Source: Oreohelix idahoensis (lineage: Eukaryota > Mollusca > Gastropoda > Stylommatophora > Oreohelicidae). Taken from it: DNA of 64,000 nucleotides. Under the pieces are notes generated by a model. It was not told where the DNA came from. It was given only the letters and a program-made list of their open reading frames with translations, and searched no databases. Positions 43,515-53,427 of this stretch are shown in pieces; within the stretch, counting starts at the first letter, position 1, and the number at the start of each line of letters is the position of its first letter. A program made the position numbers and the translations under genes. Location: contig JAMPIV010000577.1 in NCBI GenBank assembly GCA_024509875.1, positions 210,001-274,000 of the forward strand, read 5' to 3'.

Positions 43515-44609
43515 GTTACCACCCCCTCCGGGAAAAAAAAGTTTCTATCATTTTTTTGAAAAAATTAACTCCCCAAAACAAAAAATTTAAAAGACAAAGA
43601 AGTTCTAACATATGCTTACAAAAATATCTTATTTTAAATCAAAATTATATCTACAACAAATATCAGCAATAAAGTGTAAAGTAGCAATTAAAACATACAG
43701 CATAATCAGCTAAGTATAAAAAGTAATTAGCTAAATATACAAATATGATCAGTTCCAAAATTAAGTCAAGTATACCTAGTACAAACCAAACCGAAACCAA
43801 CCGATCGGAAGAGAAAACACAAGATCAATCAAAAGAAGAATGATCTGTAATAAAGGAAAGTAAGAACTCAACAATACCATATACTCATAATTAAGTTGGA
43901 CAATTACATGTAAAATAAATACAACTATAAAAAGTAGATATATTATATCAAGTCATATAACCACTCCAACAATACAAAGAATGGAAGTATAAATGTTGAA
44001 AGAAGACAAAGTATACAAGTAGAATCAAGTAAAACGAAGATGAGGTACGAAAGTATAAACAAGATATGAAATCCATACCGAAAAGACAACAGAAAAGAAG
44101 GAATGAAATGAAGAATAGTTACCAAAGACAGATGGAAAGTAAAGGCACGAACGCAGAGAAAGTCAATAACAGTACATACTAATAACTGTTTTGATCAGAT
44201 AACCTATTCAAAAATAAATATATAAACATGATCGAAAGGCACAACACAAAATATCAAAGTATATCTATACTAACACCACCAAAAATAATTTATAACTAAA
44301 CAAAACCTAATAAGTAATTTAACCAAGTTACAAGAGTTATACATAACTAAAAATAAATAAATTATAGGCATCGAACAAACAAGTAATAGCATTGCTATAA
44401 CTAATACGACCAACGCACAATCAAGCGCTAAAATAAAAAAATACATCATAATAAAAAACAACTTTTTACAAGAACTAATCAATCTACATATCAATGATAT
44501 CACGCAGTCAAATGCTGGGCACACACAACAAAAAATTACAATGCCAAAAAAAAAAAAATCATTTTTTTCAAAAGTACCGTACAAACATATTTTTTTACCA
44601 TAATTTACA
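43515..44609 (-). other. interior of LTR-NA, no gene
   Basis: AT-rich, A-heavy plus strand with no gag, protease, integrase or RT signature. Near 43515-43560 lies the polypurine tract region. A long minus frame near 44270-44737 is hydrophobic and begins in the tRNA-complementary segment; it looks like a chance frame. Terminal signals without genes define a non-autonomous element. Confidence 0.8.
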
Positions 44610-44657
44610 GTGCTGATAACGCGAATGTCGTGGGTTCGATCCCCATACTGGCCACCA
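44610..44657 (+). other. 48-nt copy of the 3' half of tRNA-Ile (primer-binding site of LTR-NA)
   Basis: The plus strand reads as a tRNA from the anticodon stem to the end: GTGCTGATAACGCG (anticodon loop CTGATAA), variable loop, T arm GTGGGTTCGATCCCCAT, acceptor strand ACTGGCC-A and a terminal CCA at 44655-44657. The conserved CTxATAACGCG anticodon arm and the T arm are those of isoleucine tRNA. The minus strand is the primer-binding site, TGGTGGCCAGTATGGGG onward, two bases inside the 5' LTR. The 5' half of the tRNA is absent. Normal primer-binding sites match about 18 nt. The CCA, not encoded in animal tRNA genes, points to a mature tRNA source. Confidence 0.85.
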
Positions 44658-44659
44658 AA

Positions 44660-46360
44660 TGATAATAGTCGTGTTTGGTATATATAAAGTGAGTGTGATT
44701 GTGTACTGGCAAAGTCATTCACACAACAGGGGCGCACACGGGAGTCATCGAGTATGGAACGACTGATGATATTTAATAATAGTTTATTACCTCACAGCAC
44801 ATCATCACGTAGACATAGACGAATACAGGTACATCGAATCATATAATTTCCACACTGCATTAAATATATATAATACGGCCTGTCCACATCCTGGCCTTAT
44901 AATAGCTTCCTCACAGCTTCATAAATCTCCACACTACTCAACAAAGCCTGCTTACACGGCAGCTATAATAATCTTCATATGGCCTAGACAGTACTCCATT
45001 ACTCAATAAAGCCTGCTCACACGGGAGCTATAATAATCTTCACATATGGCCTAAACAGTACTCCATTACTCAATAAAGCCTGCTCACACGGCAGCTATAA
45101 TAATCTTCATAAGGCCTAAACAATACTACATTACACAATAAAGCCTGCTCACACGGCAGCTATAATAATCTTCATATGGCCTTAACAGTACTCCATTACA
45201 CAAGAAAGCCTGCATCACACGGCAGCTATAATAATCTTCATAAGGCCTAAACAATACTCCATTACACAATAAAGCCTGCTCACACGGCAGCTATAATAAT
45301 CTTCATATGGCCTAAACAGTACTCCATTACACAATAAAGCCTGCTCACACGGCAGCTATAATAATCTTCATATGGCTTAAACAGTACTCCATTACTCAAT
45401 AAAGCCTGCATCACACGGCAGCTATAATAATCTTCATATGGCCTAAACAGTACTGCATTACTCAATAAAGCCTGCTCACACGGCAGCTATAATAATCTTC
45501 ATATGGCCTAAACAGTACTCCATTACACAATAAAGCCTGCTGACACGGCAGCTATAATAATCTTCATAAGGCCTAAACAGTACTCCATTACACAATAAAG
45601 CCTGCTCACACCGCAGCTATAATAATCTTCATATGGCCTGAACAGTACTCCATTACACAATAAAGCCTGCTCACACGGCAGCTATAATAATCTTCATATG
45701 GCCTAAACAATACTCCATTACACAATAAAGCCTGCTCACACGGCAGCTATAATAATTTTCATATGGCCTAAACAGTACTCCATTACACAATAAAGCCTGC
45801 TCACACGGCAGCTATAATAATCTCCATATGGCCTAAACAATACTCCATTACACAATAAAGCCTACTCACACGGCAGATATAATAATCTTCATATGGCCTA
45901 AAAAATCTTCACTGCAGTTTATCAAATAGGCTGTACACACAGCGAAATATATAAGTCGACATTTTCTAAGGTCCTACGTAGGCATACACTATCCAAAAAC
46001 CACTGGGACTCGACCTACACGGTCCACGCCCAAAACACAACTCCCCTAATCACACACTAGTCCCGCCAAAAAACCCCGTCACGAGACTCGGCTGTTTTGA
46101 ACACCGCTCTCAATAATACATGCAGACTAGCTGCGAGCTATTCACATGGCTCAAAACAGTACAGCATAAATACATCTCAACATTTGAGATTAAACAGCGT
46201 TCACACGCTTATCTGTACTCTGTCACTCGAAAAATAGGAAAAGATAATTCTATCCTAAAGTCAAACAAGTATCCGCTTAATCAAGCGTTGCAACTCGAAA
46301 TTTAATTTGTCCAAAACATTCTAAAGATTACTTCCCCTTCCATAAAATCCACTTGCAACA
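44660..46360 (-). repeat. 5' LTR of LTR-NA (1701 bp)
   Basis: It is 456 bp longer than the other LTR, almost exactly seven 65-bp units. Outside the array the LTRs match with few differences by eye. It is followed by the target duplication CCAGC at 46361-46365. Confidence 0.93.
44945..45905. repeat. 65-bp minisatellite in the 5' LTR of LTR-NA
   Basis: About fifteen units of the same 65-bp repeat as at 42545-43055. Units are very alike, with recurring variants such as CATAAGGCC for CATATGGCC. Confidence 0.92.
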
Positions 46361-46429
46361 CCAGCGAATCACTGGACAAAAATGCTACTCGTTTTTTGTC
46401 TGTAACTGTGATAGCAGTAGTAGGGAATG

Positions 46430-48260
46430 GCGGACTTGAGGCGCTTTATGGAGGAGCGATGGAGGAGCGATGGAGGAGCTATGGAGGAGCCGATGGAGGA
46501 GCTATGGAGGGGCAAGATGGCGGACTTGAGATAACAAGAAGAGGGTATATGGGGCAAGATGGCGGACTTGAGATAACAAGAAGAGGGTATATGGGGCAAG
46601 ATGGCGGACTTGAGATAACAAGGGGGAGATAAGTAGGTTGTTGTATTGCATGACTTTTTATATAAGGAAAAATGTGGCAAGATGGCGGATTTGAGATAAC
46701 AAGAAGAGGGGAGATAACAAGATGGCGGGATGACTTTTATATAAGGAATTGAGGAGGAGGAGAGGAGGAGGTGCATGACTTTTTATATAAGGAAATGAGG
46801 AGGAGGAGAGGAGGAGGTGCATGACTTTTTATATAAGGAAATACTCATTGCGCAGGTGGAGCAGCAGGCATTGGTGCATGACTTTTTATATAAGGAAATA
46901 CTCATTGTGCAGGTGGAGCATCAGGTGTTGGTACATGACTTTTTATATAAGGAAATACTCATTGCGCAGGTGGAGCAGCAGGCGTTGGTACATGACTTTT
47001 TATGTAAGGAAATACTCAGTGTGCAGGTGGAGCATCAGGCGGGGGGTGATGACATTTTATATAAGGGATTGAGGTAAAGCAGCAGGTGTTGGTGCATGAC
47101 TTTTTATATAAGGAAATAATCAGTGTGGAGGTGGAGCAGCAGGCGTTGGTACATGACTTTTTATATAAGGAAATACTCAGTGTGGAGGTGGAGCATCAGG
47201 CGTTGGTACATGACTTTTTATATAACGAATTGAGGAGAAGCAGCAGGCGGAGGGTGATGAATTTTTATATAAGGAAATACTCAGTGTGCAGGTGGAGCAT
47301 CAGGCGGAGGGTGATGACTTTTTATATAAGGAAATACTCATTGTGCAGGTGGAGCATCAGGTGTTGGTTCATGACTTTTTATATAAGGAAATACTCATTG
47401 CGCAGGTGGAGCAGCAGGCGTTGGTACATGACTTTTTATATAAGGAAATACTCAGTGTGCAGGTGGAGCAGCAGGCGGAGGGTGATGACTTTTTATATAA
47501 GGAAATACTCAGTGTGCAGGTGGAGCATCAGGCGGAGGGTGATGACTTTTTATATAAGGAAATACTCATTGTGCAGGTGGAGCATCAGGCGGAGGGTGAT
47601 GCCTTTTTATATAAGGAAAATGTGCAGGCGGAGCTCAGGAGAAGTGGGTGACTTTTTTTATATAGTAATATATTAGTGTTTATTTTTAGATAACAAGAAG
47701 ACGTTCTTTATAGACATATATTAATTCTGCAGGAGTGATGCAGGGGCAAGATGGCGGGATGACTTTTTATATAAGGAATTGAGGAGGAGGGTAGTAGGAG
47801 GTAGATGTCTTTTTATATAGTAATATATTAGTGTTTTTTTAGATAACAAGAAGGCGTTATTTATAGACATATAGTAATTCTGCAGGAGTGATGCAGGGGC
47901 AAGGTGGTGGGATGACGTTTTATATAAGGAATTGAGGAGGAGGGTAGGCGGAGGAGGGTGATGTTTTATATTGTAATATATTAGTGTTTATTTTTAGATA
48001 ATAGGAAGACGTTATTTATAGACATATATAAATTCTGCAGGAGTGATGCAGGGGCAAGATGGCGGGATGACTTTTTATATAAGGAATTGAGGAGGAGGGT
48101 AGGAGGAGGCGGATGACTTTTTATATAGTAATATATTAGTGTTTATTTTTAGATAACAAGAAGACGTTCTTTATAGACATATATTAATTCTGCAGGAGTG
48201 ATGCAGGGGCAAGATGGCGGGATGACTTTTTATATAAGGGAAATGTGGTGGCTGTTTGTG
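46430..48260. repeat. complex minisatellite with shared TTTTATATAAGGAA module
   Basis: Three array types follow each other. At about 46515-46640 there are three to four 42-bp units (GGCGGACTTGAGATAACAAG...). At about 46790-47640 there are roughly fourteen units near 57 bp containing GACTTTTTATATAAGGAAAT and CAGGTGGAGCA(G/T)CAGGCG; as 57 is a multiple of three, long repetitive frames result. At about 47690-48260 there are four longer units of roughly 145-155 bp containing TTCTGCAGGAGTGATGCAGG and TAGTAATATATTAGTGTTT. The TTTTATATAAGGAA module recurs in most units. No protein domain is seen. Confidence 0.9.
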
Positions 48261-49174
48261 GTGGTGCGTGACTTTTATATAGCACTATATTAGTTCGCTA
48301 ATAGTGTGTTGTGGTCGAGTGGAGGTTTTTTGTGGTGGGGGGTGACGAAGCATGGGTGTAATGTACCAGGTGGGGTTAGGTTAGGGGTTATATTTTTGTG
48401 TGATGTGGCATGGTTTTGGAGGTGGAAGAGAGATATTTTAGATGTTGAGGGGGGTGTGGTGACGTTGTCAGGATGCATCTGTGTACATTTTTGGAGTGTA
48501 GCAGGCGAGTGGACCAGCATTGAGAGGTGGGAGTGAAGAGACGTCGGTGATGAGGTACGGGTGTAATGTAGCAGGTGGGGTTAGGTTAGGACGGATTTTT
48601 GTGTGTTGTTTAATTGTTTTGTTATGTGTGTTGGTGTGTTTGTTTATACAGTCTAAAACCGCGTGACTTTTATATAACGAAAATGTGTTGGAGGAACGTG
48701 GAGGAGGAGAAGTCTTGGTACATAGTAATATATAAGTTCATTAATGGCGGGCGTGTTGTGTGATGATTATTTTACATACAGTTATACGTACATATTACAG
48801 ATAGGTAGACAATATTACAACAGTTAGACGCTATTTAGTTATACATATATAGAAATATAAAAGAGAAAACACTAGATACATTTTATATATTTATTGACAA
48901 AGTTAGTTGATCTATGGGTGACGTATAACCCCACTTCTTTTTCGGATACCACTAGGAGCCCTCAGAACACAAGCGGTTCGGATTACTTGACGAGTCTGTC
49001 ACGTCTTTTTTCGTGTAACCATCTTCAACAAGGTGAGTGTCTGTCGTTATCACGCCATTGTCTATGAAGGAAAAAAAACAGGATTGGGGTGGGTTAGCCA
49101 GGGTCTGACTAAGCGCGTAATTAATCGCGAGAGGTGTGTTGTATTATGCGTTGTATGGTTTCTTGGTTGTTGTA

Positions 49175-49283
49175 CAGAGTGGAAGATCTTGTCGGCCAGG
49201 TAGTTTATGTGTTGGTGCATATACCTGTAGGTATCTGTGTGTGTGTCTGTAGGTAGTTGTATACAGAGAGTTTAGATGTTGAG
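49175..49283. repeat. 109-bp direct repeat, copy 1
   Basis: Starts CAGAGTGGAAGATCTTGTCGG and ends GTTTAGATGTTGAG. It matches 50672-50780 with a few substitutions, 1497 bp apart. It contains a TGTGTGTGT stretch. Function unknown. Confidence 0.9.
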
Positions 49284-50229
49284 CATCACCATATGTCACT
49301 TTAGCTTTCTTGGTTAACATAGATTGTACAGTGTTAAATATTTTAGAAAAGTTGTGCCCCGGCTGATCGTGTACAGAATATTTTATTATAGAACAACGTG
49401 TCTCAAACGGTTTAGTCTAAGAACCCCATGATGTCTTACAAATTATTGAGGTCCCAGAGATCTTTTGTAGATAAGAGTTGTACCGCGATGATATGACAAT
49501 ATCAAAGAAGGTGTTCGATTATAAGGAACATAGTGTTCACCTCGCTGACCCCCAAATAGGCTTTCCGCGCACCATATTTTGAGAATCACCGTTCGTATGT
49601 CTTTTTTTATTCAGTAACCCCCTTCCACGCGAACACAACTTAGAACACATGGATAATCGATAAGAAATTTCATTACAGGGCATGTTTAATCAGTACGAGA
49701 TGTGTTTGCTTGGCGCAACGTGTGGTGCAAATCTGCATCCCGCTCGCAGCATAACGAAAAAGAGACGTTGGCTGGGAGGGTTTTGAAGAGGTGTGTTAAC
49801 AGCTGTTACCCGCATGTCTTTGTTACAAGGTTCGCTTATCCAGAAGAGGAAGAATATTTCTCACTGTCATATAGAAGTAAACCGGTGATGGAAATTTTTA
49901 ATTGTTGTATATACAATATGTATAGATCGGAGTGAAGTGTTAGAGACCTGTACTAGTTCTACCATCGAACTTGCGTCCTGGTAGTGTGTGTTGTTTATTT
50001 TACATATAGACAGGTATACATATACACGCTGTTACAGCAGTTATACGCTAAATAGTCATATATACATAGGTGAATAATAGGAAGACTTTGAGATTTTTAG
50101 ATAACAAGAAGACGATAATAGGGAGACGATATATTTAGACTTTGAGATAATAGGAAGACGATGTATTTAGATATATTTAGTTATACATATATTTAGACTG
50201 ATTTTTGAAATGTATGTTACAACAGGTAG

Positions 50230-50313
50230 AGGATATTGGCGGTATCTGTGGACACGTAAACTGGTACCTCGTGTAAAGTCTTTCCGACAGAGCTCACAAG
50301 AAAAACGAGGCAT
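50230..50313 (-). pseudogene. C2H2 zinc-finger-like exon fragment
   Basis: The minus strand from an ATG at 50313 encodes MPRFSCELCRKDFTRGTSLR and then VHRYRQY. The C-x2-C-x12-H spacing is that of a C2H2 finger, but the second His is missing. It could be a first exon with the finger split by an intron, or a decayed finger. It resembles the finger in the plus-strand exon at 52119 in layout (FTRxxxL), suggesting a local zinc-finger family. Confidence 0.45.
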
Positions 50314-50671
50314 AGAGTGCACGGTTTTTACAATGACTAATGAACGTGTTGGCGTGGGGAAAAAAAAACCCACCGATAGCAAAAACACCTGTCTATTGAT
50401 CTCTTCCTTTGTCTATGAAACCAGCCTTGTTTGCGCGCTAACAACTTGCTTAATCGAAAAACTAAGCGATAAGAAATATTTAATTTACTCGGTCATACAT
50501 TTTTTTTTTCCTAAGATACATTTTAGCTGTCGCTATCGGAAATCTTATACTAACCGTTTCGCCTCTTAAATTTACAAGCTTATTTTTTTTGTGAGAGAGT
50601 GAAGTGTTAGAGACTTACCTATACTACGTCTACCACGAAGAGGTGGCGTGATGTGTTAGAGACATGATTAT

Positions 50672-50780
50672 CAGAGTGGAAGAGCTTGTCGGCCAGGTAG
50701 TTTATGTGTTGGTGCATATACCTGTAGGTATCTGTGTGTGTGTATGTAGGTAGCTGTATACAGAGAGTTTAGATGTTGAG
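50672..50780. repeat. 109-bp direct repeat, copy 2
   Basis: Second copy of 49175-49283. The following GGTGATGTGGTGACGTTGTC also resembles 48440-48475, so more than one local duplication is involved. Confidence 0.9.
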
Positions 50781-51811
50781 GGGTGATGTGGTGACGTTGT
50801 CGGATGGAGCTGTCTCTTGATGTAAAAGTAAGACAGGGCGTTGCGTGTTGTTCGTATTTGTAGATGGAGGATTTTGTATCTCCCTGTCCATTAGTTCAAC
50901 TTGTTATTACTGTCTCTTCTACTTTTCACTGTGACACAGCTTATCCAAGGAAAGTTAGATATCTGGTTTTAATCTCACATGTTCTTATCTTTAACGTACT
51001 TTATGATGTCTTCGGAGTGCTTTCATTTGCCGTGAGTGTATTTTTTCGGAGTATTTTCAAGATATGTCTGTGCACTAGTCGGTGTTGCTAAAAATCTGTT
51101 TCAAAATATAAGTGTTTTCGTTAGGATACCATAAATAACTTTAAAAATATCTGTTTTCTATTTAAAAGATATGTCTGTGCACTAGCCAGTGTTGCTAAAG
51201 GCTGTTTCAGATTAGTCTAACTGTTAATATTTGTTTGTTAACGCAGATCGTCACTTGTTATTTTTATCTGTTAAGATGTTAACTCAGATACTAAATTGTT
51301 ATTTTTATCTGTTTTATGGTAAATCCGGACATGTGTGTATATTTTTTTTTTTGGATAAAACTTAACCGATTATGTACTAGGAAAAAAAGACTAACACTTA
51401 TCCGTTTTTCTCCCCTGTTGTTAGACAAGTGTTTTTGTTCAATCACATTTACTCAGCCTGGATTTCAACTGATGGTGCAATACTTTCTACAAACTAAACT
51501 CGCGCGTGAGGAATATTTTTGTGTGTTAACATGATAAAATAATAAAGAAAATTAAAGAGAATATTTAGAACATAGCATATTTTTTAACAGTACTATACAT
51601 GTAAAAATATAGAGATAATACAATCAACATATTACATTAAGTCACCCTGATTGAAACTAGCGAAACACGTTCATATTTATATCTCCATTATTTTAAATGA
51701 CAGATCAGTTCGTTGCGTCACCCACAGGCTGGGTTTTTTAATCGATATCTTTCTGACAGCGCGCGCGGGGGGCATTTTGATCCGTTAACAGTATAAGAAA
51801 TAACACTGTGT

Positions 51812-51815
51812 TTAT

Positions 51816-51850
<35 letters not shown>

Positions 51851-51947
51851 TTCTATCATTCTCTCTCTCCCTCTCTTTTCTATTTCTATCTTTCTTTCTC
51901 TATCTCTTTCTCTATCTTTCTCTCTCTCTCTCTCTTTCTTTTTCTTC

Positions 51948-51986
<39 letters not shown>

Positions 51987-52014
51987 TTTTTCTTTCTCTC
52001 TCTCTCTCTCTTTC

Positions 52015-52051
<37 letters not shown>

Positions 52052-52056
52052 ATTTA
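51812..52056. repeat. (CT)n / (CTTT)n pyrimidine tract
   Basis: About 245 bp of nearly pure C/T on the plus strand, mixing CT and CTTT repeats. It lies just upstream of the 3' splice site at 52118 and so probably sits at the end of an intron. Confidence 0.95.
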
Positions 52057-52118
52057 ACTGCTTGATATATGTATTTAATTTTAGATGTTAGTAACGTTTT
52101 CTTGTTTCTAATCAACAG

Positions 52119-52355
52119 ATATCTTCAATTCAAGGGTACGTTTGTGGACAATGCAATAAATCTTTTACGAGGAATCGTGATCTAACGAGACATATGCGGA
52201 CAGTCCACGCTGAACCGACACATCCCCGTCGTGTCTGTCCTCAAATATTTACCAGTCCTGAGGCACTCCAACAACACATTGAATTGAGCCATGGACCCGG
52301 TGCACAACGACCAGAGACAGTTACACAAACCACTGCACCGGGGGCCATATCATGA
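52119..52355 (+). CDS. terminal exon of a C2H2 zinc-finger gene
   Basis: An acceptor TTTCTAATCAACAG ends at 52118, and the frame opens in phase 0 and stays open for 78 codons to TGA at 52353-52355. It encodes a canonical finger, YVCGQCNKSFTRNRDLTRHM followed by RTVH (C-x2-C-x12-H-x4-H). A second finger has lost its first Cys (RRVCPQIF...HIELSH), and a polar tail follows. AATAAA lies at 52358-52363, right after the stop, as expected of a last exon. C2H2 fingers usually bind DNA; the target and upstream exons are unknown. A zinc-finger retrocopy or decayed exon is possible, but splice site, open frame and poly(A) signal together favour a host gene. Confidence 0.7.
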   Translation: MSSIQGYVCGQCNKSFTRNRDLTRHMRTVHAEPTHPRRVCPQIFTSPEALQQHIELSHGPGAQRPETVTQTTAPGAIS

Positions 52356-52391
52356 GTAATAAAATCTACTTACCCCAATGTTCAGTTAATG

Positions 52392-52700
52392 TTATGTAAA
52401 TCCATCTCGCATGTGGTGGATATGTTCAACACATCGTAGACTTCCCTGTCTCACCCGGTTATACAGACTTTGAAATCCAACACGTGACAACACCTCAACA
52501 CTTGGTGGTTTATCTTTCGACGAAATACCGAAGAGGTGGCGCAGACACGGTAGATGGAAGGTAGTGAGACTTCTTTCTTGCTTAGTTTTTTGTATTGTCC
52601 TGCAATTTTCAAACTTTAGTAAAAGGTTTTCTTCCAACCACCAAACACGGTCCCACAATCTTACCCCACGCCTCCTCAAAGGGTCCAACCTATAGATAAA
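52392..52700 (-). pseudogene. LINE-C-type C-terminal fragment
   Basis: Minus-strand remnant with KQERSLTTFHLPCLRHLFGI, KPPSVEVLSRVGFQSLYN and RCVEHIHHM, each aligning by eye with the C-terminal region of LINE-C (about residues 900-970). Upstream, about 52610-52690, similarity is weak (DRVWW). It has no RT motifs, is truncated on both sides and lies just 3' of the zinc-finger exon. Confidence 0.8.
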
Positions 52701-52734
52701 TAGAGCAACCCTCAAATACTTCTTTAAAAAAGTT

Positions 52735-53010
52735 CTCCCCCTTGGCAAACAAATTTCTACCCCTTGTCAAAAAATGTATCCCCCTTATCAATCAAATATA
52801 TCACCCTTATCAATCAAATTTCTCCCACTTGGCAAAGAAATTTCGCCCCTTTGTTAAAAAAATACTTCCCCTGACCAAAAAAAATACTGATCCTTGTCAA
52901 AAAAAATTTCGCCCTCTTGGTAATCAAACTTCTTCCTATTGTCAAAAAAAATCTCACCCTTGGTAATTAAATGGCTCCCCCTTGTCAAAAAATACTTTCC
53001 CTTGGTAAAT
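52735..53010. repeat. degenerate ~27-bp tandem repeat
   Basis: About ten diverged units with the consensus CCCCTTGTCAAAAAAA plus TTTC/TACT. No gene. Confidence 0.8.
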
Positions 53011-53335
53011 ACTTACAGTGCCGGTCTTCAACCCACTCCCCAACGGTTTAAGCACTTCATCACTTCTTCTCGTGTGATAAATTATTCTATCCAGAGACCG
53101 GCCTTTCTCTTACACGATCACCTTGTGATAAAACTATTTCTTACCCCTTACTTTCACATTGTCATCACTATCATCTCGGCTCAGACAGCACTATAAACAT
53201 CTATTACCTACCTGATAAAAGCTACGACAAACGTTATCTACCAGTTGTATAGCAACGCCCTTTATCAGTTGCATATAAAGTAACTAGATATACACAAGGT
53301 ATAAGTGATGCACCGCACACAACCCGTAGGGCAGA

Positions 53336-53427
53336 CCCAGTTTTAACTGGGCACCAGAGGAACTCTGGATCTGTTAAAGAGGCCGGCCCGATGCTGGTTG
53401 CAGGCCAGCCTCCTTAACCGATCCAGA
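53336..53427. other. three consecutive inverted repeats (hairpins)
   Basis: Perfect stem CCCAGTT-TT-AACTGGG at 53336-53351; perfect stem CCAGAG-GAA-CTCTGG at 53354-53368; then a 25-nt arm pair at 53364-53388 and 53403-53427 with a 14-nt loop, differing at three positions, all readable as G-U pairs in RNA. The second and third compete for the same bases. It ends where GMR-5 begins (53426). It may be part of a structured RNA or SINE; no family is recognised. Confidence 0.7.

Larger units (their letters stand above)
42270..46360 (-). mobile_element. LTR-NA: non-autonomous LTR retrotransposon
   Basis: 4091 bp with LTRs at 42270-43514 and 44660-46360, flanked by CCAGC at 42265-42269 and 46361-46365. 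LTR ends are TGTTGCAAGTGG...CTATTATCA in element sense. The 1145-bp interior encodes no gag or pol. A primer-binding site matching isoleucine tRNA follows the 5' LTR after two bases. A polypurine tract (CCCGGAGGGGGTGGTAAC) precedes the 3' LTR and resembles that of the GMR elements. It probably depends on GMR proteins in trans. Confidence 0.93.
21615..46395 (-). mobile_element. GYP-ENV: env-bearing Ty3/Gypsy element, multiply interrupted
   Basis: In minus-strand order, remnants of gag with a zinc knuckle (42269-41446), protease (41445-40841), RT/RNase H (39326-38040), integrase (38039-36201) and an env-like gene (35603 to 21615) are collinear. This is the usual Gypsy order with integrase last, followed by env as in errantivirus-like elements. 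Later insertions split it: LTR-NA in gag, a LINE-F tail between protease and RT, and LINE-E and GMR-2 in env; LINE-D lies at its 3' end. LTRs were not found. The 5' side meets a minisatellite at about 46395. Several nonsense mutations show it is dead. Confidence 0.75.
48261..52118. other. low-copy region, possible intron/exon remains of zinc-finger genes
   Basis: No retroelement protein is visible. At about 49018-49038 CTTCAACAAG|GTGAGTGTCTG is a strong splice-donor match on the plus strand, preceded by an open stretch of about 40 codons without an ATG. An open frame at 49702-49935 begins shortly after an acceptor-like TTTCATTACAG but matches nothing known. A 109-bp direct duplication, a minus-strand finger-like piece (50230-50313) and a pyrimidine tract (51812-52056) lie here too. 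It may be intron sequence of the gene ending at 52355. Confidence 0.45.

Noticed and set aside
44270..44737. 155-codon hydrophobic frame in LTR-NA
   Set aside because: It begins in the tRNA-complementary segment and runs through AT-rich sequence; composition explains the hydrophobicity.
42825..45465. Short repeated frames in the LTR minisatellites
   Set aside because: Chance frames through 65-bp repeats.
46817..47676. Repetitive protein with 19-residue repeats
   Set aside because: Product of the 57-bp minisatellite, open in more than one frame; no evidence of a gene.
46430..48260. CRISPR-like array
   Set aside because: Units are head-to-tail minisatellites without unique spacers, and the DNA is eukaryotic.
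51808..52065. Ser/Leu/Phe-rich frame
   Set aside because: Translation of the CT/CTTT tract.
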